Source of the DNA: JAVBPT01 sp031549455 | GTDB taxonomy: Bacteria > Bacillota > Clostridia > Lachnospirales > JAKSVV01 | Reading direction: 5' to 3' | Length of the DNA: 24,107 nucleotides | Assembly: GCA_031549455.1 (NCBI GenBank) | Contig: JAVBPT010000036.1 | Location: forward strand, 1-24,107 | Translations under genes and position numbers: made by a program | In this document: positions 1-7,355 of the stretch, one piece after another | How positions within the stretch are numbered: the first letter of the stretch is position 1 | Layout: each line of letters opens with the position of its first letter | The notes under the pieces: model-generated | Told to the model about the DNA's origin: nothing | Database searches by the model: none | The model's input: only the letters and a program-made list of their open reading frames with translations

Positions 1-291
1 CCAGATGCAGTCAGCAGGCTTGCAAAACTTGCGTTTATCTCTTTAAATGCATCTGGTGTTGCAAGAGTAGATTTTCTGATGGATTCAGTGGCAGGGAATA
101 TTTATGTAAACGAGATCAACACCATCCCCGGATCGTTGTCATACTATCTGATGGAAGCCACAGGGATACACTTTGATGAGTTGGTTGATAAATTGCTAGA
201 GCTTGCGGTTAAAAAGCAAAAGGAAAAGAATAAGTTGGTATTCACAAATCATATCAACATCTTATCCATGACAAGCAAAGCGGGTAAGTGA
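1..291 (+). CDS. ddl: D-alanine--D-alanine ligase, C-terminal end (partial)
   Basis: This is the last 96 codons of an ATP-grasp ligase that joins two D-alanines for peptidoglycan synthesis in the cytoplasm. The reading frame is open from the first base of the window. Visible family marks are the metal-binding aspartate in ARVDFLMD and the distal Glu/Asn pair in VNEINTIPGSL, followed by the usual C-terminal helix. The C-terminal tail after VDKLLELAVKK is slightly extended. The stop codon (289-291) shares one base with the ATG of the next gene (TGATG), so the two are probably translationally coupled. The identity is firm. Ddl and the related D-Ala-D-Lac ligases cannot be separated from this fragment. 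Confidence 0.93.
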   Translation, partial: PDAVSRLAKLAFISLNASGVARVDFLMDSVAGNIYVNEINTIPGSLSYYLMEATGIHFDELVDKLLELAVKKQKEKNKLVFTNHINILSMTSKAGK

Positions 292-677
292 TGCGAAAAT
301 TTACTCTAAATTTGATTCAGGATGGAACAGAAGTGTGTAATACGGAATATAGTATAGATAGATATCAGGCAGATGGAGAACGATGTTTGCTTGAATACAT
401 AAATGAAGAGAAGAGATTGTGTAGAATAGAGATATACTTTAAAGAGAATATTGTTAAGATTTTAAGAGAGTCCGAAATGGTTTTTGATACAAGGAACGCA
501 AGTAATTTTCAACTTTTAATGGAGTTTGGCATAATCGATTTAGTACTAAAAACGAACAAAGTAAGTATAGAAAATGAAGATGAGAATATAATAATAAATA
601 TGGATTATGAACTGTTCCAAAATACGAACGAACCAATGAAAAATAAGTTGAAATTAGTCATTTTTAAAGAGATTTAA
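291..677 (+). CDS. DUF1934 family (YwiB-like) beta-barrel protein
   Basis: This encodes a 128-aa soluble protein resembling the DUF1934/YwiB family, small calycin-like beta-barrels of unknown biochemical role that are widespread in Firmicutes. It shows alternating hydrophobic strands and the family-like pattern of a late segment ending in a strand such as IIINMDYELF, followed by a final LKLVIF strand. ATG at 291 overlaps the ddl stop. A GTG at 288 is also in frame but is not needed. There is no strong Shine-Dalgarno, which fits coupled translation from ddl. The stop codon lies one base before the -35 box of the tRNA operon. The family assignment is from memory of the pattern and has not been searched. 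Confidence 0.7.
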   Translation: MRKFTLNLIQDGTEVCNTEYSIDRYQADGERCLLEYINEEKRLCRIEIYFKENIVKILRESEMVFDTRNASNFQLLMEFGIIDLVLKTNKVSIENEDENIIINMDYELFQNTNEPMKNKLKLVIFKEI

Positions 678-678
678 A

Positions 679-707
679 TTGACATTGCGCAAATAGCATG
701 TTATAAT
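679..707 (+). promoter_or_regulatory. Perfect consensus sigma-A promoter of the tRNA operon
   Basis: TTGACA (679-684), a 17-bp spacer and TATAAT (702-707) match the vegetative consensus exactly. The predicted start, about 714, is 5 nt before the mature tRNA-Asn 5' end. It is the only promoter-like sequence seen ahead of the four-tRNA cluster. Confidence 0.92.
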
Positions 708-718
708 GCTTTTAGCTT

Positions 719-790
719 TCCTCAATAGCTCAGCGGTAGAGCATTCGGCTGTTAACCGAAGGGTCGTAGGTTCGAGCCCTACTTGAGGAG
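719..790 (+). tRNA. tRNA-Asn (GTT)
   Basis: This is a 72-nt cloverleaf. Acceptor TCCTCAA (719-725) pairs with TTGAGGA (783-789), and the discriminator is G790. The anticodon stem TTCGG/CCGAA encloses CTGTTAA with anticodon GTT at 751-753. The T-arm has GGTTCGAGCC. The 3' CCA is not encoded, so it must be added after transcription. It is the first gene of the operon. Confidence 0.96.
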
Positions 791-796
791 TTTCGT

Positions 797-868
797 GGTC
801 CGTTGGTCAAGCGGTTAAGACATCGCCCTTTCACGGCGGTATCACGGGTTCGATTCCCGTACGGACTA
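797..868 (+). tRNA. tRNA-Glu (TTC)
   Basis: This is a 72-nt cloverleaf. Acceptor GGTCCGT (797-803) pairs with ACGGACT (861-867) with one G-U pair at the end, and the discriminator is A868. The anticodon loop CTTTCAC places TTC at 830-832. The T-loop is GGTTCGATTCC. It starts 6 nt after tRNA-Asn and has no encoded CCA. Its cognate synthetase gene, gltX, is also in this window at 20237. Confidence 0.95.
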
Positions 869-870
869 TT

Positions 871-941
871 GGTGCCATAGCCAAGTGGTAAGGCCAAGGT
901 CTGCAACACCTTCATCATCAGTTCAAATCTGATTGGCACCT
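871..941 (+). tRNA. tRNA-Cys (GCA)
   Basis: This is a 71-nt cloverleaf with acceptor GGTGCCA (871-877) paired to TGGCACC (934-940) and discriminator T941. The anticodon loop CTGCAAC carries GCA at 903-905. The T-arm is CAGTTCAAATCTG. Only 2 nt separate it from tRNA-Glu. CCA is not encoded. Confidence 0.95.
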
Positions 942-951
942 TATAAATCGT

Positions 952-1025
<74 letters not shown>

Positions 1026-1030
1026 TAGGT

Positions 1031-1071
1031 AAAAACCCTGAACAACCCAATGTTTGAGGTTTTTATTTTTT
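1031..1071 (+). terminator. Rho-independent terminator of the tRNA operon
   Basis: A 14-bp stem (1031-1044 with 1051-1064, one C-A mismatch and two G-U pairs) encloses the 6-nt loop ACCCAA and is followed by an A and six T residues (1066-1071). It begins 5 nt after the tRNA-fMet discriminator base. Confidence 0.88.
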
Positions 1072-1097
1072 CGTTCATTTTTAGTGAAAAAGAGAAA

Positions 1098-1117
1098 TTG
1101 GGGACAATTTGGGGACA
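1098..1117 (+). repeat. Tandem TTGGGGACA repeats, possible integrase arm sites
   Basis: Two exact copies of TTGGGGACA (1098-1106 and 1109-1117) lie 11 bp apart, start to start, in the gap between the tRNA-fMet terminator and the integrase 3' end. One helical turn of spacing next to a tRNA and an integrase is what arm-type integrase binding sites look like. That function is inferred. Confidence 0.45.
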
Positions 1118-1193
1118 CAAAGGTTTTCTCATCTCACTAAAATTCATTCAAAAACAAGGAATGACCAAAAGTAATGTGCTTTTTTAAAAAGAG

Positions 1194-2374
1194 TTAGTTG
1201 ACCAGTAACTGCTCAAGTACATTTCCTGCTAGCTTATTATGAGAGGCTACAGGATGTACATAGAAGTTTAATGTTGTTGTGATTTGTGCATGTCCTAGTC
1301 TTGATGCAACAACAGCTACATCTATGTTTTGAGAGATGAGTAGTGTTGCATTGGTGTGTCGTAACCCATGGAATGTGAGTGGTGGTAGTTTTTGTTCTTT
1401 GACAAAGTCCTTAAACCATTTGCTCATGGTATCAGGATGAATGGGTTTACCATTCCATTGTACAAACAGTTTGTTGGTTTCCGTCCATTTGCTACCACGT
1501 AATCTTTTTTGTTCATTGTACCACTCTTTATAGGACACTAGACTTTTGACTACTGTATCTGGAATTGCTATGCCACGAGTAGAGCTTTCTGTTTTTGGAT
1601 CTTTTGTGAAGATTCCTCGATCTGCTAAATACTGATTTGCTTTATCAATATTTACATAGCCTTCTTTGAGATTGATATCATCCCATGTGAGTCCTAAGAG
1701 TTCACCACGTCGCATACCAGTAAATAAAGTCAAGATGACAGCCATTTGATATTTCATTTCCGCATGTTTTAATGCATCCAATAACAATCTACATTCTGCA
1801 TCGTCATAGTACTTTATCTTTGGCCTTTTTGACTTGGGTGGTCTTACTCTTGAAGCAGGGTTTTCAAACAGAAATTGCCAGTATACAGCATTTTGAAGCA
1901 TTGCTCGAAGTAACCTATGATGTTCTAAAATAGTTTTACTGGATAAAGGTTTTAATGTTTTTTCACTATTATGATTCTTGCGTCTTTTGATTTGCGTTTC
2001 TTTTGAGAGATAATCGTAGAAATTCATAATGTATGCAGGGGGTTTGATTGCATCGGGTTTAAAATGTCCGAAATAGGGCAATATACGACTCTCAAGCATA
2101 CCTTTATACCGAGCATAGGTTGTGGGAGCGAGTTCATGTTCTGCGTAGTCTTTTGTCCAAAGGTTTGTAAATTCATAAAAGGTCATCGACTTACCACTCA
2201 TTACCATACCGTTTTCTACTTCTGCAACAAATAAATCCAGTTGCTTATTTGCATCATAGCTAGAAGAAGATTGGATGGTTTGGTGTGTTTGATTCGATTT
2301 CCATAAGAATCAAAACCTTGTGATACAGTCAGTCGCCATGAGTTATTTCCTCTTTTTTCAAGATATCCAGCCAT
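1194..2374 (-). pseudogene. Phage-type tyrosine integrase, broken by a single frameshift
   Basis: The gene is a site-specific recombinase of the phage/ICE integrase family, about 393 aa when reconstructed. The main open frame (start 2207, 337 aa) holds the core-binding domain (about residues 7-110) and the catalytic domain. Its residues are R166 in TGMRRGEL, K205, H280 and R283 in HGLRH, H306 in LGHAQ and nucleophile Y316. The N-terminal domain starts at ATG 2374 behind a strong AAGGAGGTG site and reads MAGYLEKRGNNSWRLTV before entering the wrong frame. Adding one A to the AAA run (TTT at 2279-2281 on the plus strand) would rejoin HTK to TIQSSSSYDANK and run into the main frame. So either the gene is inactivated or there is a homopolymer sequencing error. 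It reads towards tRNA-fMet. Confidence 0.88.
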
Positions 2375-2430
2375 TACTTTGTGTTCACCTCCTTTCCAAG
2401 TAGGTTAATGGGTGGATATCAAATGATTTA

Positions 2431-3126
2431 TTATTTTGAAGCTAGAAATTCAATTAAACTAGATTCGTGCAAATCACTTTTGGTACGCATATAATCTGAA
2501 TAAAGTAATTCTTTGTATTCTTTTATATGGAGTATATTAAAATTTGATTTTTCTAAGAATTGACTCATTGATTCAGGAGTATGTAGGCGTCTTGAAGTGT
2601 ACTTTACATCATCTGTTCCTAAAGTTCTATATTTAGGATAGGTGCTTATACCAGTTTCTTCGCAATATGTAGTACCTTCTAACTTTGCTTGCCAGTCATC
2701 CATAGATTTCACGACTATAAAAAGTTGACCACCTTTTTTCATGACTCTATTTAATTCATGCAAAGCATTTTCTAAATGCTTGTTATCTAAATAATGTAAG
2801 ACCAATCTAGCGTAGACAAAGTCAAAATGTTCATCCTCGTATGGCATTCTTTCAGCTACATCTTTATATTTAACTTCAATTTTATCGAGTAAGTCTTTGC
2901 TTTTTAATATATTTCTAGTATCTTCCAATCCCTCTGTGTCGATTGTTGTAGCGATAACATGTCGATTACTATTACCTTCTAACATCCTAATTTCAGCAGA
3001 ACCTCTAGTACTTATTCCTACTGATAATATATTTATATCAGTTTTTCTAATAAGATTTAAGCCATTGTCTTCGCTAATGGATGGCTTAAATAAGTTGTTG
3101 TCCATTTCCATAAAATCATTATCCAT
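2431..3126 (-). CDS. SAM-dependent methyltransferase-like protein (Methyltransf_11 type)
   Basis: This encodes a 231-aa soluble protein with the outline of a class I (Rossmann) methyltransferase. A first strand and loop lies near residues 30-45, an acidic strand end in ATTIDTEGL, the strand with AERMPYEDEHFDFVYARLVLHYL (shortened here to the region at residues 93-115), then ELNRVMKKGGQLFIV, typical of the post-strand-5 loop. Motif I reads ILSVGISTRGSAEI instead of the glycine-rich xxDxGxGxG, so SAM binding may be altered. The start codon has a GGGG-type site 7 nt upstream. It lies 41 bp downstream of the exonuclease gene on the same strand, probably in one operon, and is cargo of the integrase-associated element. 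The substrate cannot be predicted. Confidence 0.7.
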   Translation of the reverse strand: MDNDFMEMDNNLFKPSISEDNGLNLIRKTDINILSVGISTRGSAEIRMLEGNSNRHVIATTIDTEGLEDTRNILKSKDLLDKIEVKYKDVAERMPYEDEHFDFVYARLVLHYLDNKHLENALHELNRVMKKGGQLFIVVKSMDDWQAKLEGTTYCEETGISTYPKYRTLGTDDVKYTSRRLHTPESMSQFLEKSNFNILHIKEYKELLYSDYMRTKSDLHESSLIEFLASK

Positions 3127-3167
3127 AATATTCCCCTTTCTAAAATAAAAAATCTAAATTGTTCATT

Positions 3168-4127
3168 CTAATCTTTATCATCTTCTATATCGTTTAACAT
3201 ATCATAAAATACATTTTCAGATAAAATAGATAAGTCATATCCTTTTTGTATTAAATCTTCGGCCTTTTTTTGTTTAGTACTTTTTCCACCTTTTATTAAC
3301 GGACAGTAGTCATTATTGCCTAGAACTAAATAGTTGGTTTGCTTAGTAACGGTGTCTTTGCATGTAGCACCTAAATTGGTGACAATTTGCATTGCTTCTT
3401 TTCTTTCCATTCTTTCCAATACACCAGTAAAAGCAATTATCTTGTTATAAAAAGGATTGTCTTCATTAAACTCGGTAACAGTTGCGTGTATATCACTTGC
3501 CCTAAAGCTAGGAATATGCTTTCTCTTAAGTGAAGAAATATCAATGCTTTTCTCCTGCAAATGTTTTTTAATGTATTCAAAACATTGTCTAGTGGATTCA
3601 CAGTCTGCCATTGCCCTATGATAGGCTTCTGTATGAATATCAAAATTTTTGACCAATGTTGCTAATTTGTGGTTGGCAAAATCTTTAAATAGATATCTAC
3701 TTAATCTCATGGTGTCTATATAATCGTTTTTAAAATTGCCATCAGAATAGTCATAGACGAAATTTATATCAAAGCTTACATTATGACCCACAACAATTTT
3801 TTTTCCAACAAACTCTAAAAAAATTGATATGCTTTCTTCGATACTAGGAGCATTTTCTACCATTGTGTTTGTTATACCTGTAAGTCTCGTTATAAATGGA
3901 CTGATTTCTTCTTTGGGTTTGATTAGGGTTTGAAAAGTATCCACTACAATACTCCCTTTAACTTTTATTGCCCCTATTTCTATAATCTCATCGTAATATG
4001 GGTCGAGTCCAGTTGTTTCAATATCAAAAACAACGTAGTTGTCAATGACTTCAAGCAAATTATTGCCTTTTTCTCTTTTGGGTTTCGAGTTAGTAGACTC
4101 AAATTCGTTATCACTAATTATTATCAT
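3168..4127 (-). CDS. DnaQ-like DEDDh 3'-5' exonuclease with C-terminal BRCT domain
   Basis: This is a 319-aa cytoplasmic protein. Residues about 30-190 are a DEDDh exonuclease: D35 and E37 in FDIETTGL, D120 in HNVSFD, and H170 with D175 in YHRAMAD, so all five active-site residues are present. Residues about 225-310 form a BRCT-like domain (IIAFTGVLERMERKEA, then LGATCKDTVTKQTNYLV), as in NAD-dependent ligase and other DNA-end proteins. The start is preceded by AGGAGG with 7-nt spacing. The first 25 residues are a charged, low-complexity lead-in. It is the promoter-proximal gene of the two-gene cargo. Housekeeping DnaQ/PolC and DinG-type enzymes do not end in BRCT. A role in DNA repair or in element or phage defence is possible but not shown. 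Confidence 0.88.
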   Translation of the reverse strand: MIIISDNEFESTNSKPKREKGNNLLEVIDNYVVFDIETTGLDPYYDEIIEIGAIKVKGSIVVDTFQTLIKPKEEISPFITRLTGITNTMVENAPSIEESISIFLEFVGKKIVVGHNVSFDINFVYDYSDGNFKNDYIDTMRLSRYLFKDFANHKLATLVKNFDIHTEAYHRAMADCESTRQCFEYIKKHLQEKSIDISSLKRKHIPSFRASDIHATVTEFNEDNPFYNKIIAFTGVLERMERKEAMQIVTNLGATCKDTVTKQTNYLVLGNNDYCPLIKGGKSTKQKKAEDLIQKGYDLSILSENVFYDMLNDIEDDKD

Positions 4128-4172
4128 TTGTAAGCCTCCTAATAATTATTACTTATCAATTGATTTTCGAGA

Positions 4173-4196
4173 TAAAAAGAAGGCTATTTGCCTTCT
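4173..4196 (-). terminator. Terminator of the HD-GYP gene, overlapping its stop codon
   Basis: On the minus strand AGAAGGC (4196-4190) pairs with GCCTTCT (4184-4178) around the loop AAATA, followed by T residues. The TAG stop of the HD-GYP gene lies inside the hairpin. It marks the end of the chromosomal gene, so the element boundary must lie between about 4134 and 4173. Confidence 0.8.
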
Positions 4197-5758
4197 AGAA
4201 GTTCATTTAAACGATTTTGTAGTTCAACGATCTGCTCTGATAATCCATATTCGCTGGTTAGCGTTTCTTGTTCATTTAATAGTTCACTCATCATATCAAT
4301 CAGCTTTCTAAATTCTTGTTCCCTTTTACGTTCAAATAGCAGTTCATCGGTACGGTCCAGCATCATCTCCAAAACATAGAGAACTCTCCCGTTCTCTCCG
4401 GTGATGGGTATGCCAAATAGGTCGTATACTTTTAAGGAGCCATGTGCCGCTTTCTCGTGACGTGCATACTGGAATGTTTGGCTGGATAACACATTTTCAA
4501 CCATAGAGAAAATAGCAGATTTTAGAGATTGATCCCTCATATGACTGGCTGCTTCTTCCTCGGATAAGTCCATATAGTCAAGAAAATAGGTGCTTGTAAA
4601 TACCACTTTTTGGTCCTCGTTTAGTAACAAATAACCACAAGGGGTATTTTGAACGATCTCTTTTAATAGGCTTCCCTGATCCACGATATGGCTCAGGTCA
4701 TTCTCTTTTATTTCACGCTCCTGTGATAGAACAGTAGACTGTGTAATCTTTCGTTCGAGTGCAGCTGGTTCCTGATTGGTTACAAAGTGTGATCTTGTTT
4801 TTTTACTGAAGTCTAGGGAAAGAAGCGCCTCCACCACCTTTGGGTCAAGTTGTGTCCCCACCACTCTTTTGATCTCTTCTAATGCGGCCTCATGAGAAGC
4901 CGCACCTCGATAAGAACGAGTTGAGGTGATTGCATCATAGGTATCCGCTACAGCCACAATCCTCGCTCCGAGTGGGATCTCTTCGTTAGTGAGTCCATCA
5001 GGATATCCCTTGCCATCAATCCGTTCGTGGTGATATCGTACGATACTTTTGATGTTCTCAAAGCTAGATAAAACTTGCAACATATCAAAAGAGGATACCG
5101 GATGTTTTTTTACCACAGCAAATTCTTCATCGGTTAATCGTCCTGGTTTATTAATAATGTTGTATGGGATGCGAATCTTTCCAATGTCATGTAAGCTTGC
5201 TGCCACAGAGATATCAAAGATTTCCTTTTCAGAAAGGCCAAGTGCCTCGGCAAGCTGAACAGATACATTTCGAACATTCAGAGAATGCTTTGCAGTATAA
5301 TAGTCTTTTATCACGATCAAAGTGGAAAGAATTGAAAAAATTTCTTCATAATCTTTATAACTTTTTTCACGGTTTAACATTTCTTGTGTACGGTTTACCA
5401 TAATTTCGAGAACATATTTGGGTTTCTCATTTTCATCTTTTAAAAGTGGAATAGCATAGTCATCCACAAAACGAATGGAACCGTCGGGGAGAATATCTTT
5501 TCGCGCGATAAATGTTTTTTTCTTTTCTTCAAATGCCTGCTTGACAGCACATTGTTCACAAGGCGTGCCATTATTTGAAATGTTATAACATATTTCCCCA
5601 ATAGTGCTTTTAAAATCAAGTCCTCTGAGCTTGAGAAAATATTGGTTCATATAATGAATACGATATTGATTGTCCAGGATAATATATGCAACAGGGGTAT
5701 AGTCAACCAAAAGCTGTGCCAGATTATCCGGAATCTTGTTTTGATTCAAAGCATCCAT
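4184..5758 (-). CDS. PAS - HD-GYP - PAS protein, probable cyclic di-GMP phosphodiesterase
   Basis: This is a 524-aa soluble signalling enzyme. From the N terminus: a PAS domain (about 20-140), an HD-GYP domain (about 150-330), a second PAS domain (about 375-485) and a charged helical, likely coiled-coil tail. The HD-GYP signatures are complete: the first helix HSLNVR, HDIGKI, HHERIDGKGYPDGL and the ADTYDAIT helix. HD-GYP enzymes hydrolyse c-di-GMP. The first PAS carries three cysteines (CYN...PCEQC), a pattern seen in PAS domains that may bind a metal or cofactor. There are no membrane segments. I place the start at 5758, where AAAGGAG sits 6 nt upstream. The longer frame from 5809 would begin at the -10 box. 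It is divergent from the PstS-like gene. Confidence 0.92.
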   Translation of the reverse strand: MDALNQNKIPDNLAQLLVDYTPVAYIILDNQYRIHYMNQYFLKLRGLDFKSTIGEICYNISNNGTPCEQCAVKQAFEEKKKTFIARKDILPDGSIRFVDDYAIPLLKDENEKPKYVLEIMVNRTQEMLNREKSYKDYEEIFSILSTLIVIKDYYTAKHSLNVRNVSVQLAEALGLSEKEIFDISVAASLHDIGKIRIPYNIINKPGRLTDEEFAVVKKHPVSSFDMLQVLSSFENIKSIVRYHHERIDGKGYPDGLTNEEIPLGARIVAVADTYDAITSTRSYRGAASHEAALEEIKRVVGTQLDPKVVEALLSLDFSKKTRSHFVTNQEPAALERKITQSTVLSQEREIKENDLSHIVDQGSLLKEIVQNTPCGYLLLNEDQKVVFTSTYFLDYMDLSEEEAASHMRDQSLKSAIFSMVENVLSSQTFQYARHEKAAHGSLKVYDLFGIPITGENGRVLYVLEMMLDRTDELLFERKREQEFRKLIDMMSELLNEQETLTSEYGLSEQIVELQNRLNELLEGK

Positions 5759-5797
5759 GAGTTCTCCTTTAGAATAAAGTTTAAAGCCTTTAATACT

Positions 5798-5825
5798 ATT
5801 ATAACACATCGTGTCAATATGACAG
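5798..5825 (-). promoter_or_regulatory. Promoter of the HD-GYP gene
   Basis: On the minus strand a perfect TATAAT (5803-5798) is preceded, after 16 bp, by CTGTCA (5825-5820, 4 of 6 matches to TTGACA). The position fits the start at 5758 with a leader of about 35 nt. The -35 box lies inside a 13-bp palindrome. Confidence 0.6.
5812..5824. promoter_or_regulatory. Palindrome TGTCA-ATA-TGACA between divergent promoters, possible operator
   Basis: This is an exact inverted repeat of 5-bp arms with a 3-bp centre. It covers the -35 region of the minus-strand HD-GYP promoter and is 18 bp from the -35 of the plus-strand promoter. A dimeric regulator bound here would affect the HD-GYP promoter most. 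The function is inferred from position only. Confidence 0.35.
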
Positions 5826-5841
5826 GATTCGGAAAAGGCGA

Positions 5842-5869
5842 TTGATTTTTTTATATTTTAAACTATAAT
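5842..5869 (+). promoter_or_regulatory. Promoter of the membrane/PstS-like gene
   Basis: TTGATT (5842-5847), a 16-bp spacer and TATAAT (5864-5869). The -10 box overlaps the first in-frame ATG (5868), so that ATG cannot be in the transcript. This decides the downstream start at 5892. Confidence 0.7.
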
Positions 5870-5891
5870 GGAGGCATTTAAGGAGGCTATG

Positions 5892-7313
5892 ATGAGCACA
5901 AAAAAGTATTGCATAACCACTTTTCTAATTGTTTTTCTGGTTTTACCATTGGTATCAAATCTATTTATTTTCTTAGAAGGGATTGGCTTTGGGATCATGA
6001 TTTTAATTAGCGCCCTGACCGGTTTCTTCTATGCCAAGATGGTCAAACTACCAGGAGGGTTTTATGCACGCTATTTACCAATCCTCTTGCCTGTGATATA
6101 TCTTCTCACTCTGTGGGTGATTACGATGTTTATCGCAAAAGGAAACTTTGCAAGTCCATACTTTGCTATTTTTACGTATACTCATTTGCAGTTTTTTCTT
6201 GCCCTCTTCCTGTTTGCTTTCTCTGGAAACTTTTGGGGTATTTTGGGCTATGGGTTGCTCATTTATCTTCCATTTATTATACTATTTTTTCTATCAACGC
6301 AGATCTTTCATAAAAAGTTGGCGTCCAAAAAGGGATGGTTGACGATGACCACTATTTTTGTGGTCTTGCTCGTGATCATCCTCTTTCAGGCGAAACACAA
6401 AAAACAGAACACCTTCACAGAACCTTCATATGAGACGGTGGCAGAGAGCGAAGTGAATCTATACGACTATGATCCGGAGAATCCGACAAACTTACTTATC
6501 AAACCGGATGGACCGATGAGTCTAGAACTTACAACAGACTTTCCCATATTGGACGGTGCCACAGCAGCCTATCCTGTTTATGCGGCAATGGCAAATGCCA
6601 TTTATAAGGGAGTAGGTGCGAGAAAACTTGGAGACTATGTTTATTGCAATAAGACCGAGAGTGCCTATGAAAACCTGATTCATGGGACGGTGGATATGAT
6701 CTTTGGCGCAGAGCCTTCAAAAGAGCAGAGAGAGCTTGCGGCACAAAATGGGGTGGAACTTATTTTAACGCCCATTGCAAAAGAAGCCTTTGTATTTTTT
6801 GTAAATAAGGATAATCCGGTTTCGGATTTATCCGTCAAGCAGATTCAGGAGATCTATCTGAAAAAGATTCGAAACTGGAAGAAGGTGGGCGGGATAGATC
6901 AACAGATTTTGGCGTTTCAAAGACCCGTAAACTCCGGAAGTCAAACCATCATGCTTTCTTCTGTGATGAAGGGGAAGAAACTGCCGGATCCATTAAGAGA
7001 AGAGTACGCAACAGGAATGGGTGGCTTGGTGGACCAGGTTGCATCGTATCGGAATTATGCGGGGGCGATTGGTTACTCCTTTCGGTTTTATACCACCTCG
7101 ATGAAGGCGAGTGAGGAAATAAAATTGATTCGTGTGGAGGGGATAGAAGCAAGCATCACAAACATTCAAGATGGAAGCTATCCATTCACCGTCACGGTCT
7201 ATGCGATTATGGCGGGAAGTGAGAACCAAAATGCGGAAAGGCTTAAAGAATGGATTTTGAGCGAAGAGGGACAAACCTTTATTGAAAAAGTGGGGTATGT
7301 CGGAATCAGATAA
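5892..7313 (+). CDS. Multi-TM protein with C-terminal PstS-like (PBP-like) extracytoplasmic domain
   Basis: This is a 473-aa membrane protein. The first 180 residues hold about six hydrophobic segments, for example FLIVFLVLPLVSNLFIFL and IFVVLLVIILF. The rest (about 215-470) is a periplasmic-binding-protein fold of the phosphate-binding type: the P-loop-like DGATAAYPVYAAMANAIY, then DMIFGAEPS, FVFFVNKDNPV, IQEIYLKKIRNWKKVGG and the late hinge NYAGAIGYSF. Free PstS proteins are lipoproteins partnered with PstCAB. Here the domain is tethered to its own membrane module and no ABC genes are next to it, so sensing or anchoring is as likely as uptake. The start at 5892 has AAGGAGG 5 nt upstream. 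A terminator follows. Confidence 0.82.
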   Translation: MSTKKYCITTFLIVFLVLPLVSNLFIFLEGIGFGIMILISALTGFFYAKMVKLPGGFYARYLPILLPVIYLLTLWVITMFIAKGNFASPYFAIFTYTHLQFFLALFLFAFSGNFWGILGYGLLIYLPFIILFFLSTQIFHKKLASKKGWLTMTTIFVVLLVIILFQAKHKKQNTFTEPSYETVAESEVNLYDYDPENPTNLLIKPDGPMSLELTTDFPILDGATAAYPVYAAMANAIYKGVGARKLGDYVYCNKTESAYENLIHGTVDMIFGAEPSKEQRELAAQNGVELILTPIAKEAFVFFVNKDNPVSDLSVKQIQEIYLKKIRNWKKVGGIDQQILAFQRPVNSGSQTIMLSSVMKGKKLPDPLREEYATGMGGLVDQVASYRNYAGAIGYSFRFYTTSMKASEEIKLIRVEGIEASITNIQDGSYPFTVTVYAIMAGSENQNAERLKEWILSEEGQTFIEKVGYVGIR

Positions 7314-7318
7314 AAAAT

Positions 7319-7352
7319 AAAAGGTGTTAAAAATATTTTTACACCTTTTTTT
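7319..7352 (+). terminator. Bidirectional terminator between the PstS-like gene and a small minus-strand gene
   Basis: AAAAGGTGTTAAAAAT pairs with ATTTTTACACCTTTT (one bulged T), followed by a T run to 7352. Read on the minus strand the same hairpin ends in TTTTT, so it also serves the convergent 49-codon ORF that stops at 7356. Confidence 0.85.
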
Positions 7353-7355
7353 AGA

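Noticed and set aside
4134..4172. Possible right attachment site of the element
   Set aside because: The stretch was compared by eye with the tRNA-fMet 3' end and shows no matching run of useful length.
5798..5819. TTGACA 8 bp ahead of TATAAT on the minus strand upstream of the HD-GYP gene
   Set aside because: The spacing of 8 bp is far too short for a promoter. CTGTCA at 16 bp is the usable -35.
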